A stretch of 64,000 nucleotides of DNA from Okapia johnstoni (lineage: Eukaryota; Chordata; Mammalia; Artiodactyla; Giraffidae), in the NCBI GenBank assembly GCA_024291935.2, contig CM044315.1, forward strand, positions 72,708,385-72,772,384. The letters run 5' to 3'. Positions 38,101-53,100 of this stretch are shown here, piece after piece (position 1 is the stretch's first letter; every line of letters begins with the position of its first letter). A program made the translations under genes and the position numbers. The notes beneath the pieces are model-generated. The model saw nothing but the letters and a program-made list of their open reading frames with translations. It was not told the DNA's origin and made no database searches.

Positions 38101-41100
38101 GCCAGGCTCCTCTGTCCATGGGATTTTCCTGGCAAGAATACTGGAGTGGGTTGCCATACCCTCCTCCAGAGGATCTTCCTGACCCAGGGATCAAACCTGC
38201 ATCTCTGTCTCCTGCACTGCAGGCAGATTCTTTACTGCTGAGCCACTAGGGAAGCAAATATATAGGAGGAGAAAAAATCTAAGCTGTTCTTATTCATATC
38301 CACAATCACATAGCATGGGTGTTTAGATTAGTAACATCTGCTATTTCTGTTTGAAGAGGCAATGTAACAGGTGAAATAAACAAAGGCTGGGAATTCTGGG
38401 CTTTCACTTCTGTTTTTTTACTACCCTTATGTGTGGAATAATAATCATACCAGCTGCTTTCATTGGTTTGCTATGCAAGCCAGGAAAGATCAAAATACAC
38501 AGTTTAACCATAAAAATAAACACAGCCCCAGCTGCAGGGAATCAAACTAGGCCACCAAAAATTGGCCATGCCAATTTTCAGCACCTTATTTCTACTTTCC
38601 AGGGTTGGTTCCCAACAATGTTACTTTCTTCTCCCTTCCATACCAGGCAACAAGAATCTCCTTAGCTCCCTGTTAAGATTTATTTTTTTGAGAACTCATT
38701 AATCCCTATCAGAGAGAACTTCATACAGGCAGAAAGGTGTTCCCACCAGTGCAAATTTTACTAATACAGTTTTTATGGCCAGTAAGTATCCTGTATCTTA
38801 CATAACTGAAACAAGAGATGAGGTCCTACTAAAGACAAAGTGAGAGCAATCACCTCTTCTTCTACTAGGTATAATGAATCTACCTAGTTACCATGATTAC
38901 CAATTTACATTTTCAGAGGCTTCCCATTATCAAAATAACTCTGTGATATAGGGAGAATTGGGGATATATTACCTTATTTTCTATCAGAGGAAACTAAATT
39001 TGGATCATTAAATGACTTGCTCAAGTTCACAGGAAGCTATATGAATACTAGGCACTTAACATACATCTATTATCTCATCTAAACTCATAAATTCTATGAA
39101 ACTATTCATTCATAATTAACAGAGTTAAATAAATGTGAAGTAAAACTACTCTGTCATACAGCTAGTAAGCTACATAATAGGTTCGTAACATTGTACTGGA
39201 GGCAGTTACCAAAACCATCCCAAAGAAAAAGAAATGCAAGAACACAAAATGGTTCTCTGAGGAAGCCTTACAAATAGCTGAGAAAAAAAGAGATGTGAAA
39301 GACAAAGAAGAAAGGGAAAGATATACTCAATGCAGAGTTCTAGAGAATAGCAAGGAGAGATAAGAAAGTCTTCTTAAGTGAGCAATGCAAAGAAATAGAG
39401 GAAAACAATAGAAGAGGAAAGACAAGAGATTTCTTCAAGAAACCTGGAGATACCAAGGGAAATTTCATGCAAAGATAGGCACGATAAGGAACACAGATGG
39501 CAAGGACCTAACAGAAGCAAAAGATATTAAGAAGAGGTGGCAAGAATACACAGAAGAATTATAGAAAAAAGATCTTCACAACCCAGATAACCATGATGGT
39601 GTGATCACTCACCTAGAGCCACACATCCTGGAACGTGAAGTCAAGTGGACCTTAGGAAGCATCACTATGAACAAAGCTAGTGGAGGTGATGGAATTCCAG
39701 CTGATCTATTTCAAATCCTGAAAGATGATGCTTTTAAGGTGTTGCACTCAATATGCCAGCAAAATTGGAAAACTCAGCAGTGGCCACAGGACTGGAAAAG
39801 GTCAGTTTTCATTCTAATCCAAAAGAAAGGCAATGCCCAAGAATGTTCAAAGTACCATACAATTGCACTCATTTCACATGCTAGCAAGGTAATGTTCAAA
39901 ATCCTTTAAGCTCAGCTTCAACAATACGTGAACCAAGAACTTCCAGATCTACAAGCTGGATTTAGAAAAGGCAAAGGAATCAGGTACAAATTGCCAACAT
40001 CTTTTGGATCATAGACAAAGCAAGAGAATTCCAGAAAAACATCTTCTGCTTCCTTGACTAAGTAAGCTAAAGCCTCTGACTCTGAGGATCACAACCAACT
40101 GTGAAAAATTCTTAAACAGAATACCAGACCACTTTACCTGTCTCCTGAGAAACCTGGATGCAGGTCAAGAAGCAACAGTTAGAACTGGGCACAGAACAAC
40201 ACACTGGTTCAAAATTGGGAAAGGAGTACGTCAAGGCTGTATGTTGTCACCCTGCTTATTTAACTTCTTTATGCAGAGTACATCATATGAAATGCCAGGC
40301 TGGACGAATCACTAGCCAATCAAGACTGCCAAGAGAAATATCAATAACCTCAGATATGCAGATGATACCACTTTTAAGGCAGAAAGCAAAGAGGACCTAA
40401 AGAACCTCTTGATGAGGGTGCATAGGAGTGAAAAAGCTGGCTTAAAACTCAAAGTTCAAAACACTAAGATCATGGCATCCAGTCCCATCACTTTATGGCA
40501 AATAGATGGGGAAAAAGTAGAAACAGTGACAGATTTTATTTTCTTGGGCTCCGAAATCACTGTGGATAGTGACTGCAGCTACAAATTAAAAGACGCTTGC
40601 TCTTTGGAAGAAAAGCTATGACAAACCTAGACAGTGTATTAAAAAGCAGAGACATCACTTCGTCGTCCATATAGTCAAAGCTATGATTTTTCCAGTAGTC
40701 ATGTACGGATGTGAGAGTTGGACCATAAAGAAGACTGAGCACTGCAGAATCAATGCTTTTGAATTGTGGTGATGGAGAAGACTCTTGAGGGTCCCTTGGA
40801 CTGCAAGGAGATCAAACCAGTCAATCCTAAAGGAAATTAACCCTAAATATCCATTGGAAGAACTGATGCTAAAGCTCTAATACTTTAGCCAGCTGATGCA
40901 AAGAGCTGACTCACTGGAAAAGACCTTGATGCTGGAAAAGACTGAGGGCAGGCAGAGAAGGAGGTGACACGAGGATGAGATGGTTGGATGGCATCACTGA
41001 TTCAACGGACCTGAGTTTGAGCAAGCCCCAGGAGATAGTAAAGGACAGGGAAACCTGACGTGCTGCAATCCATGGGGTCACGAGGTCAGACACAACTTGG

Positions 41101-44100
41101 TGACTGAAAAACAACAGCTCATTACAATGCTCTTAACACCACAATTCAACACAATTGCAGTTTGAGAAATTCACTACCTCTCTGCTTCCCAAGAAGCATA
41201 ACCAAGTGGCTATGTTTTAAGACCAGAGGACAAAAAAATCTTGAGAAATTGATCTCTGAGGTTGTAAGCCAACAGATTATTTTAAAGTTCTTTTAATTCA
41301 GGATCTTATAAAGGTTATGCCATATTCACCACCAAAATCCTCAGCGGTAAACAAAACTGACTGTAATCAAGTTATTCAAAAGTAATTTGCAATTTAATAT
41401 ATAATTTTATTTAAAATAACAAATAGCCATCTAGCAAAATACAAATTAGGGTTTCTTCACCTTTCTTTTTGAATTAAGTATACAAGTGTATACAAGTATA
41501 ACATATTAAGTTTAATAGGTTTTTTTTTTTGGAGGCTGTTTTATTTTTGTATTGATACTACTGTCACTCAACTCTGCAGGGAAAAACAGAGAAAAAAGGA
41601 ACAACAATGGACAAAAATTATTACCTTTAAATGCTCAAAGGTACAGGTGATGTCTATGCAACAAATCTATTAGGTTTTTAATTTTTACCCTCTCCATCAC
41701 ATTTATGGGGGAAAGGCATGAGTTATACAGCCAGAAAAATCTTGGTTGGTCTCTAGTTCCACTCAGTTTCTTCAACTGTAAAGTAGGGATAATATCACCG
41801 TTTACACAGGTTTACTAGAAAGATTAAATCAGATAATAAGCAAAATACTGAGCATGTACTAAATAAATGTCAGCTCCCTTCTGATGCCCTCTTAGCTGGC
41901 TGCCCAGGAACTGTGTGGTCATAGTCCAGGTGTTGCTAGAGAAGTGGCCCTAGTACTAAGGACTTCAATTTCACCATTCTCTTATTCTGTTTTTTCCTAA
42001 AACCACTGCAAACTGCTTTGGAGTGTGGACTCTGCAAGTCAAAGAGTCTGAGTTAGAATCCTAACTCAAACAGTTATTTGCTGTGTGATTTTGAACAAGT
42101 TACTTAATCATTTTAAACCTACTGCAAAATATGGATTATAACACTAGGTATGGATGTGAGAGTTAGACTATAAAGAAAGCTGAGCGCCAAAGAATTGATG
42201 CTTTTGAAATGTGGTGTTGGAGAAGACTCTTGAGAGTCCCTTGGACTGCAAGGAGATCCAACCAGTCCATCCTAAAGGAGATCGGTCCTAGGTGTTCATT
42301 GGAAGGACTGATGTTGAAGCTGAAACTCCAATACTTTGACCACCTGATGTGAAGAGCTGACTCATTTGAAAAGACCCCGAAGCTGGGAAAGATTGAGGGC
42401 AGGAGGAGAAGGGGACGACAGAGGATGAGATGGCTGGATGGCATCATCGACTCGATGGGCATGGGTTTGGGTGGACTCTGGGAGTTGGTGATGGACAGGG
42501 AGGCCTGGCGTGCTACAGTTCATGGGGTCACAAAGAGTCGGACACGACTGAGTGACTGAACTGAACTGAACCTCCTAAGGAGTTAACATATACTAAAAAA
42601 GATAAAATAATCAGCATTTAGAAGTGTCTGGCAAGTGGTAAACATTCAATAAACATTAAATGAGAACATTATCTCATTCTCCTTGCCATCACTACCACCA
42701 TCATCATCTATCTGCCTCAAACTGCAAAGCATCTGCAACTTTGTAATTGTTTTGTTACTTATTATATTTCATATGCTGAAGCTTTGTCATCTACAGAAAC
42801 ATGAGCAGTATGTTTTTTTTTTTTAGCAGTATGTTTTAATACAAAAGTGACCATTCTTATACTGTTTTGCCTCTCTTTAATTAAAAACAGAACAGTAAGC
42901 AATAAATAATGCTCACTGAATGAATCAATGAGTAAACAAACAAATGGAAATGGATGAACAGATGGCAACATAGATGGGCCCTTTAGGACTTTTCTTGCTT
43001 CTCCAATAGAAAGTGCTTTTATTGCAAAGACAATGTAACAGGTTAAAAATGTCTCCAAAGACAAATAGGGACCCTATCCCAGGAAGACAGGATTGGACTA
43101 GTACAATTTGGCTGAAAGTTTAACACAAAGTTTTACCAGTGTATGAAAATTTCAATTTTCTACTAGGCTTTACTTTCCCACTCCAAAATAACTAACAACT
43201 TTCTGAAACCTTCATCATCTATCCCTATTTCACCTTCTCTCAATGTTTATATTTTCTATGTGAAATATGAGCCAAGGATTTAGAAATTTCTTAATGCTTT
43301 CACCACTAAATACATTTACCTAAATACCAAAAAAAAAAAAAAAAAAAAAAAAATTCCTTACCTTCTCTTTCTTACCCTTGTTGAAAACCTAACAATAAAT
43401 GCACAGATGTCATCTCTTTGGCCTTCTCAAAATTTTTTCTCTTCCTTTGATTAATCCCCTTTTTCTTCTAAAATAACTTGTCTAGAAGATCATTCATGAT
43501 GTTATATAAATACAGTAGTATCTCCCATCCTTAAAAAAATTCACCCATAATCACCACCTTCATTTAATAATTGCTCCAATTTTTTGTTTTCCCTTAACAG
43601 TAAAATCTGAAAAGGATAGCTCAGTCCCTTCACTTCTTCTTCCATTTTCAACCAATTCCCCATTTTTGACCCATCCTACTTCTGTATTCATGGAATAGAA
43701 AAAAACATTCTCTATCAAGACAGCTTTTATAAGTGACCCTACTGTAGTCAAGTATAATGGTCCTTTTCCTGTCCACATCTTATTGACCTTGATCAGCATT
43801 TTACACAGGTGATAGTCCCCATCCTTTGACAAACTACATTCTTCTTTTGACTTCCAAGACAACACATTTTCTTTGTTTCCTACCTGTCTCTCTGGCCACT
43901 CTTTCTCAGTCACTTGTACTGAGTCTTTTTTCTCCACTTGACCTCAGTGGCTCAGCCTTGGGCCCTTTTTCTTCCCTCTGTCCACTCTTCCCTAGGTGAG
44001 CTCATGCATCCCCATGGCTTCTCACTGAATTCCCTACATAACCTGCAAAGCCCAATGATCTATTCCCTGAGTCCCTCTCTAAGCTCTTTTTATGAGATTT

Positions 44101-47100
44101 CTTTTACTTGTTGTACTTTAACAACACTGTATTCCTTTCAGTTTCTTGAAGAGGTGCTTTCCTACCTCAGAGACTGTGTCTAGGATGTTCACTCTTCCTA
44201 AAGTATTCTGCTCTTTGTTCTGATGACTGATTCCTCAAATTTCATATATCACCTAAAATGCTACTTTTCAGAGGACTACCCAGACCTTCCTCCCCCTGTC
44301 CCTTTTATACAGTATCCCTCCTTGTTAATTTCCTAAATAGGCCTTATCACAATTTGCAATTCTGTTTGTTTGCTTTTGGTTATTCCCACTAATCTTCACA
44401 TGAGAATAGGGATCACAATGTCATTAGTATAAACCATCACCCAGCACAGTGACAGACACTTGGTGTTTACTGAATAAAGTAATTGTCTGAGATTCATTTA
44501 TTCATTAACAAACATTCACTGAGCGCTTTGTAGGTAGCGGGTACTGCACCAAATGCTGGGGATACAAAAAGAATCATAATCACAAGATCCTTACAGACCA
44601 ATAGGGGAAAAGGACAAAGATAATACTTTGTATGATAAGCGCTATGACATGGGTGAGGCTGATTTTTAGCTCTCACAGTCTTTTCAATGGAAAACATTTC
44701 CTAGCTTCATTAGAACCCAAGATGAAATCAGCATGCTTGATCCTGTTTTACCACGACAGAATGGTTAAACTCATAATGTCAGTGAAAAGATAGGAAAGGC
44801 AGGTTTTCAGGCAGAGTATGAGGGAAACTAACTTTCTATGCAATATTCTATTTAAAGCATCTATTTCTTACTATCTATTGTTTCCCATTAACAGATAAGC
44901 AAATAGAAAATGGGAATGCCCTGATGGCTCAGTGGTAAAAGATCTGCCTGCCAATGAAGGGACACAGGTTTGATCCCTGGTCCAGAAGATCCCCACGTGC
45001 TGCAGAGCAACTAAACCCGTGTGCCACAACTACTAAGTCTGTGCTCTAGTGCCCAGAAGCTATAACTACTGAGCCCACATGCCACAACTACTAAAGTCCA
45101 CGTGCCTAGAGCCAATGCTCTGCAATAAGAGAAGCTACCGCAAGGAGAAGCCCATGCATAGCAACTAGAGAGTAGCCCCCACTCACTACAACTAGGAAGA
45201 AGCTCTCATAGCAACAAAGACTTAGCAGAGCAAAAAATAAATAAACAAAATTATTTTTAAAAAGAAAACAAACAACCCATTTAAAAGATAGGCAAAAGAT
45301 TTAAACAGACACTTTACCAAAGAAGATACACAAATGCGAAATAGGTGTTAAGAAAAGATGTTCAGTATCATGTCATTAGAGTTGCAAATTAAAACAAAAA
45401 TGAGATACTACACCTATTAAAATGTCTAAAATTTGGGATTTCCCTGCATATCTGGCAGTTAGGACTCCAAGCTCTCATTGCCAAGGGTCCAGATTCAATA
45501 CCTGGTTGGGGAACTAACATCCCACAAGCCACACACAGTGGCCAAATAAATTAATTAACTAAAATGTCTAAAAATCCAAAACTGACAAGACCAAATGCTG
45601 GTGAGGATGTGGAGCAACAAGACTTTTCATTCACTGCTGATGGGAATGCAAAAATGGTACAGCCACTTTGGAAAATGATTTGGCAGTTTTTCATGAAGAG
45701 AAGAGCTTCTCTGGCGGCTCAGATGGTAAGGAATCTGCCTGCAATGTTGGAGACCTGGGTTTGATTACTGGGTCAGAAAGATCCCCTGGAAAAGGGAATG
45801 GTTACCCACTCCAGTATTCTTGCCTGAAGAATTCCATGGACAGAGGAGCCTGGTGGGCTACAGTCCATGAGGTCGCAAAGAGTCGAACACGACTGAGCTA
45901 CTAACACTTATGAAGAGAAACTTATATCCTCCAGTAATCATGCGCCTATGTATTCATACAAATGAAAAACTTAATCTAGTCAAAACCTGCACACTAATAT
46001 TTATAACATCTTTACTTATAATTGCCAAAGACTAGATCAACCAAAATGTCTTTCAATAGCTGAATGAACAAACAAATTTGTGGTGTACCCATACAACAGA
46101 CCACTACACAGCAATAAAAAGAAATGGGTTATCATGTCACAAAAAGACATGGAGCTTCCTTGACTCTGTTCTTCACAATGACCAAAAAAGTAAAAATAAA
46201 CAAGTGGGACTACATTAAGCTTGAAAGCTTCTACGCAGTAAAGGAAACCATCAACAAAATGAAAAGACAATATGGAAAATGAGAAAATATTTTCAAGTCA
46301 TGTATCTGATGAGAGGTTAATATTACAAATGTACAAAGAACTCATATAGCTCAACAGGAGGAAAATACACAATCCAATTAAAAATGGGTAAAAGACATGA
46401 ACAGACATTTCTCTAAAGAAGACATAAGAATGGCCAACATGTATGTGAAAAGATGCTCCCTAATTATCAGGAAAATGCAAATCAAACCACAATGACATAT
46501 CAACTCATACCTGTCAGAATGGTTATTATCAAAAAGACAACAAATAACAAATGTTGGGAAGGATGTGAAGAGAACCCTGTGCACTGTTAGTGGGAATGAA
46601 AATTGGTGCAGCCACTACAGAAAACAGTATAGAGGATGCTCAAAAAATAAAAAATACAACTATCATATGACCCAGCAGTTCCACATTTAGGTATTTATCC
46701 AAAGAAAACAACATCAATAACTCAAACAGATACCCGCACCACCATGTTCACTGCAACATTTTTGTAACAGTCGATATATGGAAACAACCTAGGTGTCCAT
46801 CAATGGATAAATGAAGAAAGAAATTCTGGTATGTATTTTTGTATGTATATGTGTATACACACACACACAACGGACTATTACTCAGCACAAAAAAGAATAA
46901 AATCTTTACATTTGCAACAACATGGATGCAACTTGAGGGAATTATGCTAGTGAAGTAAGTCAGAGATAGACAAATACTGGATGAGCTTACTTATATGTGG
47001 AATCTAAAAACTATCAAAACAAAACAGCAAATAATGAGCTCATTGAATCAGAGAATAGTTTGGTGGTAGTTGCCAAGGTGGCAATATATGTGAAAGAGAT

Positions 47101-50100
47101 GAAGGTGCTCAAAAGACACAAATTTGAACTTATAAACTACCTAAATCATAGGGTGTAGTGCCTGTCATCCTATCTATTGTTAATAATACTATATTGCAAA
47201 TTTGAAAGTTGCTATGAATGTAATCTTAAAAGTTCTCATCATAAGAAAATTTTGTAACTATGTATGGTACAGATGTTAACTGGACTTATTATGGTGATCA
47301 TTTCACAATACATACAAATACCTAATCATTATGTTGTATACCTGAAAGTAATACATTCTTATATGTCAATTATACTCAATTTTTTAAAAAGTTAGGGAAG
47401 AATCTTAAATGTATATTTCCAAGTCAAAGATGCCAGTTTGAAGGCCAATATAATATACGATACCAACAACTGATAAAAGACATTCTGGAAAAGCAAAAAC
47501 TACAGGGCCAGTAAAAAGATCAGTAGTTGCCAGGGTTCAGATAAAGTAAGGGAGGGATACATAAGTGGGGCACAAGGGACTTTTGGGGTGGTGTAACTAT
47601 TCTATATGATAATAATAAGGTAGATAACATGCATTTATCAAACCAATAGAACTGTAAAATTCAAGGAACAAACTCTAACAAAAACTGTAGTATGTATTTC
47701 TTTTATATGATCATTGTTAATAAAATAATGTATCAATATTGTTTCATTAATTGCAACAAATGTAGTACTCCAGTACAAGATGTCAATAATGAGGTCCACT
47801 TGAGGGGAGGTGTGCTTTCTGCTCAATTTTTCTGCTATAAAAAAAGAAAAGTCTATTCAACAAGCAAGCATCAGTCTTAAAGAATGCACTAGACTATTTG
47901 AACTTAACAAATATCAACATCCCATCCATAAAAGCAGAAACACATTATTTTCAAGTGTATATGGAAGGTTCTCCAGGACAGATTATATTCTAGGTCACAA
48001 AACAAGTCTCAACAAATGTAAGACGGAAATTACTTCAAGTATTTTTCCAGTCATAATGGTATGAAACTGGAAATCAGCTACAGAAACAAAAATGGTAAAA
48101 ACATAAACATGTGGAGACTAAACAATGAACCAATGAAGAAATCACAGAGAAAATCAGAAAATACCCTAGACAAATGAAGTGGAAACACAACATTCCCAAA
48201 TCTTTGAGATGCAGCAACAGCAGTTCTAGGAGGCAAGTTTATGGTGATACAGGCCTACCTCAAGAAAGAAGAAAAACCTCAGACAAACTAAACTACAATC
48301 GAAACCAATTAGAAAAAGAAGAACAAACAAATCCCAAAGTATCCTGCACTAAAGGTGGATTCTTTACCACTGAGCCACCAGGGAAGCCCATGACAATAAC
48401 TAACATCTCCTAAAATCAGGAACAAGATAAATGATGCCCACTCTTAATCACTTCTATTTAACATAGTATTGGAAGTCCTAGCCACATCATTTAGATAAGA
48501 AAAAGAAATAAGATGCAACCAAATTGAAAAGGAAGAAGTAAAACTGTCATTATTAGTAGATGACATGACTGTACATAATGAAAAACCCTAAAGTCTTCAC
48601 TGAAAAACTATTAGAATAAATGAGCTTAGTAAAGTTGCAGGATATGAGATTAATGTACAGAAATCTGTTGCTTTTCTATAAACTAATAATGAACTACCAG
48701 AGAGAAAAAGCAATAAAACAATCTTGTTTAAAATGGCATCAAAAACAATAAATACCTAGGATTAACTTACCAAGGAGATAAAAGACTCTAAAAACCATGA
48801 AACACTGATAAAGGAAATTGAAGATGATATTGAAGAAATGAATTGAAGAAATGAATCAGAAGAAGTAATCTTGATAAACACTGTACTATCCAAAGCAATC
48901 TACAGATTTAATGCCATCCCTATCAAAATAACCATGACATTTTTCATCAAATTAGAACAATCCTAAAACTTATATGGAACCACAAAACACTCTGACTTGC
49001 CAAAACAATCTTAAGAAAAATGAACAAAGCTGGGGCTAGCACACTCCCTGACTTCAGACTATACTACAAAGCTACAGTCATAAAAATAGCATTGTACTAC
49101 ACTTCTACATTTAAAATGGATACCCAACAAGGACCTATTGTATAGCACATGGAACTCTGCTCAATGTTATGTGGCATCCTGGATGGAAGGGAAGTTTGGG
49201 GGAGAATGGATACATGTATATGTATGGCTGAACCCCTTTGCTGTTCACCTGAAACTATTATGACATTGTTAATTGGCTATACTCCAATACAAAATTAAAA
49301 GTTTTTCAAAAAATAGCATAGTACTGCCACAAAAAAAGACACACAGATCAACACAGAATAGAGAGCCCAGAAATAAACTCATACACTTACATCAATTAAC
49401 CTATGACAAAGGAAGCAAGAATATACAATGGAGAAAAGACAGTCTCTTCAATAAGTAGTGCTGGATAACTGGACAGCTACATTTATTTTACAAAATAAAA
49501 TCAGAATATTTCTTCACATCACTTACAAAAATAAACTTAAAATGGATTAAAGACCTAAATGTTAGACTGGAAAGAATAAGACTTCAAGAAAACATAGGGA
49601 ACACTTTTTAACACAAACTGTATCAATATTTTTTTGGATTTGTCTTCTAAGCCAAAGGAAAAAAAAATCAAAAATATATAAATGGCATCTAATTAAACTT
49701 AAAAGCTTTTGTACAGCAAAGAAAACCATCAACAAAGCAAAGAAACAACCTACAGAATGGGAGAAAACATTTGCAAATTACATGATCAGTAAGGGATTAA
49801 TATTCAAAATATATAAAGAGCCCAAACAATTCGGTATCAAAAAAACAAACAACCAAATTTAAAAATGGGCAGAACACATGAACATGCTTCTAAAGAAGAC
49901 ACACAGATGGCCAAGAGCCACATGAAAAGATGCTCAACATCACTAATCATCAGGAAAATGCAAAGCAAAACCATAATGTGATATCACCTTCACACCTTTC
50001 AGAATGGCTCTCGTCAAGAAGTCTACAAATAACAATGTCAGCAAGGACATGGAAGGGAACCCTCATAAACTACTGGTGGGAATGCAAATTGGAATAGCCA

Positions 50101-53100
50101 TTGTGGAAAACAGTATGGAGATCTCTCAGAAAATTAAGCACAGAACTAACGTATTATTCAGCTATCCCACTTCTGGTTATTCAGCCAAAGAATATGAAAA
50201 CAGTAACTGAAAAAGATATGGACTCCTATGTTCATCATGGCATTATTTACAAGAGCCAAGATATGGAAACAACCTAAATGTTCATCAACAGAAGAATGGA
50301 CAAAGAATATGTAGCGCATATGTGCATGCACGGATGGGCGCGCACACGCACGCGCGTGTGCACACACACACACACACACTAGAATATCACTCAGCCACTA
50401 AAAAGAATGAAATTCTGCCATTACAACAACATGGATGGACCTAGAGAGTATGCTTAGTGAAAAGAGTTAGAGAAAGACAAAACTCTATATATGAAATCTA
50501 AAATATAAAACAAATGAGGATGACAAAACAGACTCACAGACAAGGAGAACAAACTAGTGGTTAGCACTGAGGAGAGGGAAGGGGAGGGGCAAGATAAGAA
50601 TAGAGGATTGAGAGGTAGCAATACAAACCACTATGCGTAAAATAAATAAGCTACAAGGATGCATTATACAGTACAGAGAAACACAGTCATTATTTTATAA
50701 TAATTTTAAATAGAATATAGGGAATTCCCCAGCAGTCCAGTGGTTAGGACTCTACACTTTCACTGTCAAGGGTATGGTTTCAATCCATGTTTGAGGAACT
50801 AAGATCCCACAAGTTGTATGGTGCAGTCAGAAAACAAAAAAAAAGAGTATAATCTATTAAAATACTGAATGACTATGTTGTACATTTGAAACTAATGTAA
50901 TATTGTAAACCAACTATACTTTAACTTAAGAAACAGGCTATTAATTTCTTAAAGTGGGTATATCCAGGGAGCTGAATTAGAGACTCAGGATTTGTAAAAG
51001 TAGGTAGAAGATTGCCATCTTTAAACATATAAATATTACTTTGTTTAAAACAAAAATAGTACCAGGCCTCTTCTTCTCAACTAAAAATGTGTTTTATTTT
51101 CAATTTCAAATTTGAAAAATTATTTTAATTATTTAAAATATTTTTCACTTAAACTAAAAATATGCTTTAAAGACAAAAATATCAAAATATTATCATATAG
51201 TTCTTTTATATACCTTTATAGACAAAATTACTCATAACTACTGTGGAATAGTAATTCAAATTAAAAGTATGGCATTAAATACTAACTGTAGTTTACCATT
51301 TTATACATAAACATATAAATTATATAAACATATTTTTATATAAATATAAATTTATGTAAAATATAAAATTTTATAATTACATTTAGAAATATTCATTATA
51401 CATGAAATCACTTTCATAAATATAAATTTATGTAAAACATAACATTTTGTAATCACATTTAGAAATGTTCTGTATACATTAAATACCTATAATCCCCAGT
51501 GTGTAGAGGGAGGTACCTTTCTAGAACTATATTAAAAATAATCTAGATCAGTTTTCAATATGCCATTTTGACATTATACATGTCATCAACCTATCTGCTT
51601 TCAACTACATGCAATGATCATTCGTGTGTAAAAGAATTAGTACTATTGGAAATGAATAAAAAAGAACAGTAATTGCAAAATACAATCCCTAGCCCATTAA
51701 GTGGTACTATAATAAGCAGCATTTCAATCAAACTAAGATGACTTCCAGAAAACACACTTCCAGCACAGCACATTACAAAGTGTTTAATGGCATATTTTTC
51801 CCACAAAGTGACCTTGGCTAATCAAGTATGTTTAATAATAACTTTACAGAGATAAATCAGTGCTAGCACAAACCTTATCATTTCCTTTTCTTTCTTTTTT
51901 AAACACAGAAGTTCACACAAGACTTCAGAGCTGCAAGGAAATAAAATCTATGTAACCCCTTCCTTTTACAGCAGAGGAAACAGAAGCCCAGAGCGGTTTC
52001 ATACCCATTCCAGTGTTCCTTACATACTACTTCTCCTACAGTTCTCTTCTGTGGTCTGTCTTTTCAAATCACCATCTATCCAAACATAGTAAAAATCCAT
52101 CAATTTTGAGTTATACTGTTAAAGTCAATTAATGTGGAAAAAGTAGTGAGTAAACTGGAGTGGTATATCTCTCCTCATTCTATGACCTGGCACCCACACT
52201 GTTCTTTTCTTAATTTGTAGTCCAAGACCAAATAGTGAAGTAAAACCTAAAATCCTGCTATCTTTGCTATACTCTCCCATCCACTGATAGCACCAATCCC
52301 TTAGCATTTTTGTCTTCCTTTCAAATTCCCAGTCCTTTACCACCATCCAAAACTAATGTTCACCCAAAGACAATCACTTATATTTCTAGTAAGCAATCCA
52401 AATACAGATAAATTTTGCTACTATGTCCAATGTGGTAAAAAGAGCAAGGGGCTTTGGAATTGAATAAATTTGTGTTAAAATCCATGCACTCTTGCTTATA
52501 AAACTCTACTTTCTGAGGCGCTTTTCTCCCCTTTAACTGTATCTCAGAGAACTGTGTTTAGTTTAGACCAGATAAGCCTATCATATAGTAGAAGTGTTAA
52601 AAAAAAAAAAATGCTATTCTCATCTTGCACACTGTCCTAAAGAAATACACAGTATATACATTTTGAATATCAGTTCAAGAACTTTTAAAGGCTATTTTCA
52701 TGTCTATTTCAGTAGATAGAACAGTTATTAACCAGCTAGCATCTCGTAAATAACAACCAGCCACATCACTGATGGTAATGGATAAAGTGTGACAAAACCT
52801 TGTGAATGACCAAATAAAAGATAAAAAAACTTTTTTTTTCTTTTAGAAATTCTTTTCCACTTTCAAAAAACTCTTTCCTGTACTCTTAAACTCAATAGCT
52901 TCCTTTAGCCCTTTCAAGTCAAATAATCAAATAAAAAGGGGTCAAAATATTTATGGCAAATGGAACATGACAGAGGATGAATAACCATGATCTACTAGAT
53001 TCAGTGTTTTCCATAGGAAATAAATATAGGTATATATTAACAATGATCATTTGAACTCAGAGGGTACTTTCCAGGGAAGGAATTCTCTGTACTCTTTTTT

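Larger units (their letters stand above)
45253..46150 (+). mobile_element. Old L1 ORF2 3' fragment carrying two SINE insertions
   Basis: L1 pieces at 45253-45431, 45574-45692 and 45920-46150 join into one continuous old L1 when the two SINEs are removed. Confidence 0.75.
47860..50930 (+). mobile_element. L1 ORF2 and 3' UTR block with nested insertions
   Basis: A long degraded L1. ORF2 text starts near the reverse transcriptase N-terminal region and continues past 50,200, with 3' UTR to about 50930. It carries a Bov-tA fragment (48339-48390), an L1 3' end (49099-49309), a CA-rich tract (50335-50380) and a CHR SINE (50720-50845). Many stops. Antisense to ZFYVE9. Confidence 0.82.

Noticed and set aside
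35606..38255. A CRISPR-like array of regularly spaced repeats.
   Set aside because: The repeats are SINE and LINE fragments of unequal length with no regular spacers, in a mammalian genome.
43560..43937. A 125-codon minus-strand open frame as a gene.
   Set aside because: No known fold or splice context, and the plus strand reads as a diverged L2 fragment.
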